Shown: positions 62,601 through 64,000 of the stretch, in pieces | How the letters are laid out: each line of letters starts with the position of its first letter | Position numbering within the stretch: the stretch's first letter is position 1 | Source of the DNA: Priapulus caudatus | Taxonomy: Eukaryota > Priapulida > Priapulimorpha > Priapulimorphida > Priapulidae | Direction: 5' to 3' | Length of the DNA: 64,000 nucleotides | NCBI RefSeq assembly: GCF_000485595.1 | Contig: NW_014577089.1 | Coordinates: 290,104 to 354,103 of the forward strand | Translations under genes and position numbers: made by a program | Notes under the pieces: model-generated | Told to the model about the DNA's origin: nothing | What the model saw: the letters and a program-made list of their open reading frames with translations, nothing else | Database searches by the model: none

Positions 62601-63757
62601 CCTGTTGTCACATGATAACAAAGCATTACTACTTTTGTTTGCATATTTATTTGAGTTTTATATATTGCTCTGTTCGTGTTTGTGGTATTTTTTACATTTT
62701 AAATAACTGAAATTATGCGTCTTGAAGTGGTATCATGATATAAAAGTAAATGTTACAGTCAGATAATGATGTCAGTGTCACTTTACTCACTTATGTATAG
62801 TTATATGTTGAAGAAAACCCCCCGTTTCAATTGCAATGCACGTATTGACGAATTAAGTATCCTGCTAAATTCTTTACCATAAAGAATGCTAATGCTAATG
62901 TACTAGCATAAACCTATGTATACTAGGTGTACTGGTATACATGAAGTTCTTAGGAGTAGGGGTACGACACACTGATGCAATGTTGATCCCTTTGCTTTTA
63001 TAATTGCGCAGACATTTATGTAGTTTCTGTTCAGTTGAGCTGCGTGGAATGAGAGGTATGGTGGTCTCTATTGACCAGATGAAGCCAGGTACAAACATGC
63101 TTATAAAAAGTTGTGAAAAATTGTGAAATATATGCACACCCTGGTTACTTTCACACAGTTCTAATGAATTTTGGATGCACACAGATGCACAAACTTTATT
63201 CTGTCTCTCAATCACTAAGTCATGCAAGCATGATACATTTCAATATATTCACAAATATCATCTTGCACATGAGTGAACACTGCATGATGCATGTTAATAA
63301 GATCATGCGTATCATAATAGAGAAATTATATGTTGTCTTTCTGCCTTTTGTCTGTCTGTTGTGTTAGGTACTCTTGATAACATGGTTATATGTTTATGCA
63401 CAACTAAAACATAACATCTTATATTAATGATATAATTAATGATAATATCGATTTAACATTTTTATATTATTTTCTTTTTTATTTATTATTCTCACGGCCT
63501 TAATCGGAAGCCTCGTTATAAAGTAAGATTATTGCCTGTTGTCTGCACAGGTCTGTGTGATCGTACCACTAACTTTGTGTCTAATACCCTCAAATTTATT
63601 AGGTCAGCAAGGCAGGCAGTTTGTGATTCTTGGCGACAAAGAGGTGGACTATGATCCCAACTTCAAACTGTACCTGAATACGAAGTTGTCCAACCCAAAG
63701 TACTCTCCTAATGTGTTCGGCAAGGCTATGGTCATAAACTACACAGTTACTCTGAAC
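19533..63757 (+). CDS. DNAH10: Axonemal dynein heavy chain 10 (inner arm), exons 1-69, 3' end beyond window
   Basis: ATP-driven minus-end-directed motor heavy chain of axonemal inner-arm dynein f/I1, acting between outer doublet microtubules of motile cilia and flagella. I assigned 69 exons, all joining in phase, totalling 11286 nt (3762 codons) with no internal stop. Order: tail (about residues 1-1390), linker (about 1390-1930), AAA1 with GPAGTGKT at 2040-2047, AAA2 with GPTGGGKS at 2321-2328, AAA3 with GETGTSKT at 2664-2671, AAA4 with GVGGSGKQ at 3012-3019, coiled-coil stalk with microtubule-binding tip (about 3190-3540) and the start of AAA5. Long identical stretches to human DNAH10, as I remember it, make the paralogue call firm. 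Human DNAH10 is about 4470 residues, so roughly 700 are missing to the right. Four introns (20, 32, 46, 62) use GC donors. The start ATG at 19533 is the first in frame and gives an acidic N-terminus; an upstream noncoding exon is possible. Confidence 0.95.
19883..19928 (+). mobile_element. Terminal fragment of the GGGCCC-ended MITE family
   Basis: GTTAAGACGTAATTTTGTTT then CTGACAACGGGCTCCC matches the right end of the element at 61198-61398 (GTTAAGACCAATTTTGTTTC, TGACAACGGGCCCC). Only this end is present, in DNAH10 intron 1. Confidence 0.6.
20238..20372 (+). repeat. GTGAAGTGTCGAT minisatellite, GACCC repeats and telomere-like CCCTAA run
   Basis: In DNAH10 intron 1: tandem GTGAAGTGT units with GTCGAT variants (20243-20310), then ACCCGACCCG pentamers (20325-20356), then CTAACCCTAACCCTAAAC. 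This is a compound array of three simple motifs. Confidence 0.85.
20783..21232. mobile_element. CAGGG-ended element with 5-bp flanking duplication
   Basis: Inverted ends CAGGGTTCTCCC (20783) and GGGAGAACCCTG (to 21232), flanked by GATAG on both sides (20778-20782 and 21233-21237). The inside has a G-rich tract near 20812-20860 and repeated GGGGCG motifs. No protein is encoded. The termini resemble hAT elements, but these usually make 8-bp duplications. Confidence 0.6.
21645..21800 (+). repeat. Pyrimidine-rich tract in intron 1
   Basis: CT-rich intron sequence on the plus strand. The charged Lys/Glu open frame on the opposite strand (21566-21826) follows from this composition and has no domain. 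Confidence 0.7.
22293..22472 (+). repeat. 92-bp tandem duplication in DNAH10 intron 2
   Basis: Two nearly identical units starting ACACAGTTATTGTAACTTC at 22293 and 22385, each ending with TGCATAACATCTACATGTG. The differences are few, suggesting a recent duplication. Confidence 0.9.
24845..24985. repeat. Poly-G run and GC-rich segment in intron 5
   Basis: A run of about 13 G at 24861-24873 and a C-rich counterpart TGTCCCCCCTGCCCGAG near 24950-24967. It may be the remnant of a G-rich dispersed repeat; I found no clear ends. Confidence 0.35.
25996..26038 (+). repeat. (AT)n microsatellite in intron 7
   Basis: About 20 uninterrupted TA units just after exon 7. Confidence 0.95.
26731..31953 (+). 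CDS. DNAH10: DNAH10 exons 9-19: tail (DHC_N1)
   Basis: Exons: 26731-26859, 27236-27399, 27632-27830, 27982-28098, 28261-28509, 28661-28837, 29394-29610, 30707-30837, 31123-31323, 31518-31658, 31765-31953 (residues 443-1080). Conserved blocks include [83 protein letters not shown] and [18 protein letters not shown]. Exon 14's donor is followed at once by a transposon whose target duplication repeats the donor sequence (28838-28846 and 29130-29138). Introns 15 and 19 each hold a modular tandem-repeat element. The linker between exons 15 and 16 (KRTESPG then PGMNDV) is variable. Confidence 0.92.
28847..29129. mobile_element. MITE family T, copy 3, inserted at the exon-14 splice donor
   Basis: 283-bp inverted-repeat element, GCTGAGAGGGTCTATGTCCT at the left and GGGGGACATAGACCCTATGAGC at the right. 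It is flanked by the 9-bp duplication GTAAGTATA (28838-28846 and 29130-29138). That nonamer is the 5' splice site of DNAH10 exon 14. The centre contains several TAACCC telomere-like units. It belongs with copies at 7433 and 11757. Confidence 0.92.
29708..30648 (+). mobile_element. Modular tandem-repeat element (HINE/pearl-like), copy B
   Basis: The head is a palindrome GTATCCCCCGCGACGAAG.. with a GCCGCCACCGCCGC tract. Then come about six tandem units of about 145 bp, each with CCTAATTGACCTAGCG, CCAAACTTGGTATACTTACA, CATCTTGGGGAGAAGGTG and CCTTTATTTGACC..CCTTGACCTTGA. The tail is ACACGGGGGATACATGTAG, TTGGCGACAACTGCCC. It lies in DNAH10 intron 15. Short open frames over it repeat the array and are not genes. 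Confidence 0.8.
32614..33571 (+). mobile_element. Modular tandem-repeat element (HINE/pearl-like), copy C
   Basis: Same head, unit array and tail as copy B, in the same orientation, in DNAH10 intron 19. The first units are partly deleted (shorter spacing between CCTAATTGACC motifs near 32828-32990). The tail TAGTTGGCGACAACTACCC is almost identical to copy B. Confidence 0.8.
33731..34137. mobile_element. Harbinger-like MITE with TTA duplication
   Basis: Ends GGGGTCGTTCACAATTATCA (33731) and TGATAATTGTGAACGATCCC (to 34137), with TTA on each side (33728-33730, 34138-34140). The similarity continues inward through ACAAGCGTACAAAGCGTAC. A 3-bp TTA duplication is typical of PIF/Harbinger. The GC-rich centre has no coding capacity. 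Its right end lies only 24 bp upstream of exon 20. Confidence 0.75.
34162..41692 (+). CDS. DNAH10: DNAH10 exons 20-34: distal tail and linker (DHC_N2)
   Basis: Exons: 34162-34322 (GC donor), 34479-34627, 35255-35427, 35741-35905, 36174-36332, 36644-36760, 37382-37484, 37984-38162, 38737-38948, 39085-39241, 39538-39771, 40037-40159, 40458-40691 (GC donor), 41171-41394, 41524-41692 (residues 1081-1933). The linker starts near [14 protein letters not shown] in exon 26. It includes the highly conserved [20 protein letters not shown] and [10 protein letters not shown] in exon 32, and [20 protein letters not shown] in exon 33. The linker is the mechanical element that swings across the AAA ring during the power stroke. 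The in-phase joins at exons 20/21 (VDG-TKLFIRW) and 32/33 ([12 protein letters not shown]) are what force the GC donors. Confidence 0.93.
36862..37230 (-). mobile_element. Possible solo LTR in intron 25
   Basis: 369-bp segment bounded by short inverted ends TGTAGTTG and CAACTACA. On the minus strand an AATAAA signal (about 36950) follows a GC-richer part, as in LTRs. No clear target duplication and no internal retroelement sequence is seen, so the call is tentative. Confidence 0.35.
37601..37801 (+). repeat. 101-bp tandem duplication in intron 26
   Basis: Two near-identical copies starting GATTTGTTGAAA at 37601 and 37702, each ending AGCATCATTATACATA. Only a few mismatches separate them. Confidence 0.9.
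40804..40900. mobile_element. 97-bp near-perfect hairpin (micro-MITE) in intron 32
   Basis: AAGAAACTCCCAAGCGTCAT and TTCACC are mirrored by GGTGAA and ATGACGCTTGGGAGTTTCTT. The pairing continues imperfectly to a small central loop. It is either a very short MITE or a structured RNA precursor. Confidence 0.8.
40966..41110. repeat. Dispersed repeat with 'gctcccgtga' blocks, copy 2
   Basis: Alternating GAAATCGCTCCCGTGAGGC, AATAGCTCCCGTAAAAA and AGAGCTCCCGTGAAAA blocks, similar in layout to 9001-9195. It ends about 60 bp before exon 33. Confidence 0.5.
42122..45280 (+). CDS. DNAH10: DNAH10 exons 35-40: AAA1 motor site
   Basis: Exons: 42122-42222, 42476-42583, 43061-43271, 44041-44193, 44650-44838, 45134-45280 (residues 1934-2236). 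AAA1 is the main ATP hydrolysis site. Its Walker A GPAGTGKT is at 43170-43193. Walker B CFDEFNRI (residues 2090-2097) is in exon 38 with both acidic residues intact. The sensor/arginine region [19 protein letters not shown] is in exon 39. All catalytic residues of a working motor are present. Intron 36 carries a long (CA)n tract and intron 37 a CAGGG-ended element. Confidence 0.96.
42688..42803 (+). repeat. (CA)n microsatellite in intron 36
   Basis: More than 40 CA units with occasional CG, on the plus strand. Thr/His and Cys/Val open frames over it are products of the repeat. Confidence 0.97.
43305..43583. mobile_element. CAGGG-ended element with 6-bp duplication in intron 37
   Basis: Inverted ends CAGGGTTC and GAACCCTG, flanked by TATAGT (43299-43304 and 43584-43589). 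The inside has repeated CGCCCGGCACT motifs and a GGGGGCATGCCCCCGGACCC palindrome. It is non-coding and resembles the element at 20783-21232 in its ends. Confidence 0.65.
45308..45362 (+). repeat. GTGC-type microsatellite in intron 40
   Basis: TGTGTGTGCGTGCATGCGTG-like alternating purine/pyrimidine tract. Confidence 0.85.
45858..49979 (+). CDS. DNAH10: DNAH10 exons 41-47: AAA2
   Basis: Exons: 45858-46049, 46220-46338, 46713-46871, 47251-47386, 47724-47836, 48277-48421 (GC donor), 49772-49979 (residues 2237-2593). AAA2 binds nucleotide structurally. Its Walker A reads GPTGGGKS (46280-46303). Conserved stretches include [58 protein letters not shown] and [20 protein letters not shown]. The join exon 46 (LSNLNM) to exon 47 ([12 protein letters not shown]) requires the GC donor at 48422. 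Confidence 0.95.
48430..49771. other. DNAH10 intron 46, no feature recognised
   Basis: 1350 bp of AT-rich intron. I see no inverted repeat, open frame or array of note apart from a short CA/GT stretch near 49703-49717. Confidence 0.5.
50247..53426 (+). CDS. DNAH10: DNAH10 exons 48-54: AAA3
   Basis: Exons: 50247-50356, 50843-51010, 51683-51835, 52073-52207, 52503-52648, 52943-53095, 53327-53426 (residues 2594-2915). AAA3 is the regulatory nucleotide site. Walker A GETGTSKT is at 50942-50965, Walker B is [12 protein letters not shown] in exon 50, followed by [12 protein letters not shown]. Exon 53 has [13 protein letters not shown]. The exon 49 acceptor lacks a strong pyrimidine tract. Intron 49 contains a degenerate minisatellite. 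Confidence 0.94.
51108..51545 (+). repeat. Degenerate ~20-bp minisatellite in intron 49
   Basis: Repeated CATATTGTACATGACAGAG units with point changes and length variants (TGTACATGCCAGAGAAT, GTACATGACAGCAT). They fade into CATGTTACAGGACAT forms toward the right. Confidence 0.9.
53604..53700 (+). repeat. (CTGT)n microsatellite in intron 54
   Basis: More than 20 CTGT units with GGTC and ATCT interruptions, followed by a CT-rich tract to about 53750. Confidence 0.95.
53911..57247 (+). CDS. DNAH10: DNAH10 exons 55-59: AAA4
   Basis: Exons: 53911-54075, 54364-54549, 55003-55138, 55758-55846, 57011-57247 (residues 2916-3186). AAA4 Walker [10 protein letters not shown] is at 54487-54513. Further conserved blocks are [37 protein letters not shown], and [20 protein letters not shown] with the [10 protein letters not shown] motif before the stalk. 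Intron 58 (55847-57010) holds a 650-bp inverted-repeat element. Intron 56 holds a 178-bp one. Confidence 0.94.
54573..54750. mobile_element. 178-bp MITE with TTA duplication in intron 56
   Basis: Ends CCGTATATGATCGCGTAATA and TATTACGCGATCATATAGG, flanked by TTA on both sides (54570-54572, 54751-54753). It is non-coding and PIF/Harbinger-like by duplication length. Confidence 0.75.
56046..56695. mobile_element. 650-bp inverted-repeat element in intron 58
   Basis: Arms of about 160 bp: ATCAAGAGCGTATA, CGGTGAAATGCTGAAACCAT, GACGATTCTTTG and GATCAGCTGTCCTACCTTG, mirrored at 56530-56695. The flanks are AT-rich, so the duplication is ambiguous. No transposase is encoded. Confidence 0.8.
57976..61169 (+). 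CDS. DNAH10: DNAH10 exons 60-66: coiled-coil stalk, microtubule-binding tip, AAA5 entry
   Basis: Exons: 57976-58173, 58418-58651, 59043-59140 (GC donor), 59314-59473, 59920-60078, 60211-60428, 60948-61169 (residues 3187-3616). Exons 61-62 form the ascending helix ([20 protein letters not shown], then [13 protein letters not shown]). Exons 63-64 hold the microtubule-binding tip ([32 protein letters not shown]). Exon 65 is the descending helix, very Glu/Lys-rich. Exon 66 opens AAA5 ([20 protein letters not shown]). Joining exon 62 to exon 63 (EI-R-SFAKPP) only works with the GC donor at 59141. Confidence 0.94.
61198..61398. mobile_element. 201-bp MITE with GGGGCCC ends in intron 66
   Basis: GGGGCCCAAACAAAATTAGTC and TTAACATTA are mirrored by TAATGTTAAGACTAATG and CCAATTTTGTTT, ending CGGGCCCC. 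The inner arms TCTCTTAGACC and GGTCTAAGAGA also pair. It lies 28 bp after exon 66. A partial relative is in intron 1 at 19883. Confidence 0.75.
61780..63757 (+). CDS. DNAH10: DNAH10 exons 67-69: AAA5, gene continues to the right
   Basis: Exons: 61780-61927, 62350-62485, 63603-63757 (residues 3616-3762). Conserved blocks are [53 protein letters not shown], and [20 protein letters not shown] with [19 protein letters not shown]. Exon 69 ends in phase 0 before GTATGC. 63758-64000 is intron and holds nothing recognisable. The remaining AAA5, AAA6 and C-terminal domain lie outside. Confidence 0.94.
62005..62310 (+). repeat. GT/GC-alternating tract in intron 67
   Basis: Degenerate GTGCGTGCGTGGG, GCATGCGTGCATGTG motifs over about 300 bp. 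The Cys/Val/His-rich open frames on both strands come from this low-complexity DNA. Confidence 0.85.
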
Positions 63758-64000
63758 GTATGCCACCATTTACATCTGTGTTCCTATATATATATTGTGG
63801 CCATTACAGCCAAGAGGCCAAATTTATGTCAAAGATTTTCACTTCCGTCACTTTGAATTATTTAAATTCATTCAAAGGGCATATTTCAAATCTATAAATC
63901 TTTAGTTATTCTAAATGGAATGCGTGGTTGCCATGATGTGTATATTTTATGTGATGAAAGGTTTAGGAAGCATTTATACTTTAGCTTATTGACTTTTCTA

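Noticed and set aside
1-64000. CRISPR arrays, bacterial operons, phage or toxin genes
   Set aside because: The window is intron-rich animal DNA; the tandem repeats seen have no spacer structure and no prokaryotic gene was recognised.

Overview
The window is nuclear DNA from an invertebrate animal. Genes are split into many short exons (about 90-250 bp) by AT-rich GT-AG or GC-AG introns, and the intergenic and intronic DNA is packed with non-autonomous transposons, microsatellites and retroelement scraps. Two animal protein families are recognisable: a ZDHHC1-type palmitoyltransferase (minus strand) and the axonemal dynein heavy chain DNAH10 (plus strand). The repeat content (Penelope-like element, CR1/RTE-like LINE fragments, MITEs, elements with modular tandem arrays like bivalve HINE/pearl repeats) points to an aquatic invertebrate. 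Sponge, cnidarian, lophotrochozoan and deuterostome cannot be separated from this sequence alone.

Layout. 1-10964 (minus): a ZDHHC1-like gene with four firm exons (10964-10797, 10207-10032, 6912-6811, 2095-1977) and one tentative exon (518-387); its last exons lie left of the window. Its longest intron holds a modular repeat element broken by two opposed fragments of a Penelope-like retroelement. 11.0-19.5 kb: an intergenic transposon graveyard with nested hAT-like and MITE elements, a 2.4-kb foldback element with about 875-bp inverted arms, a CR1/Jockey-like reverse transcriptase relic and the 3' end of another LINE. 19533-63757 (plus): 69 exons of DNAH10. They join in one uninterrupted frame (11286 nt, 3762 codons) from the start codon through tail, linker, AAA1-AAA4, the microtubule-binding stalk and into AAA5. 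The last roughly 700 residues (rest of AAA5, AAA6, C-terminal region) lie beyond the right edge, judged against the human protein of about 4470 residues.

Function. DNAH10 is a motor subunit of inner-arm dynein f (I1) in motile cilia and flagella. ZDHHC1 is a membrane S-acyltransferase. Nothing here suggests they work together; they are chance neighbours.

The most unusual observation is a 283-bp MITE with a 9-bp target-site duplication. It landed exactly on the 5' splice site of DNAH10 exon 14, and the duplication carries a second copy of the donor sequence. Others are four GC-AG introns among 68, two similar same-orientation modular repeat elements flanking exons 16-19, and a long-armed foldback element whose unique core has a short open frame with a CxxC...HxCxC motif. 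Exon borders were set by hand from splice signals, phase and remembered DNAH10/ZDHHC1 conservation; no alignment or transcript data were available.
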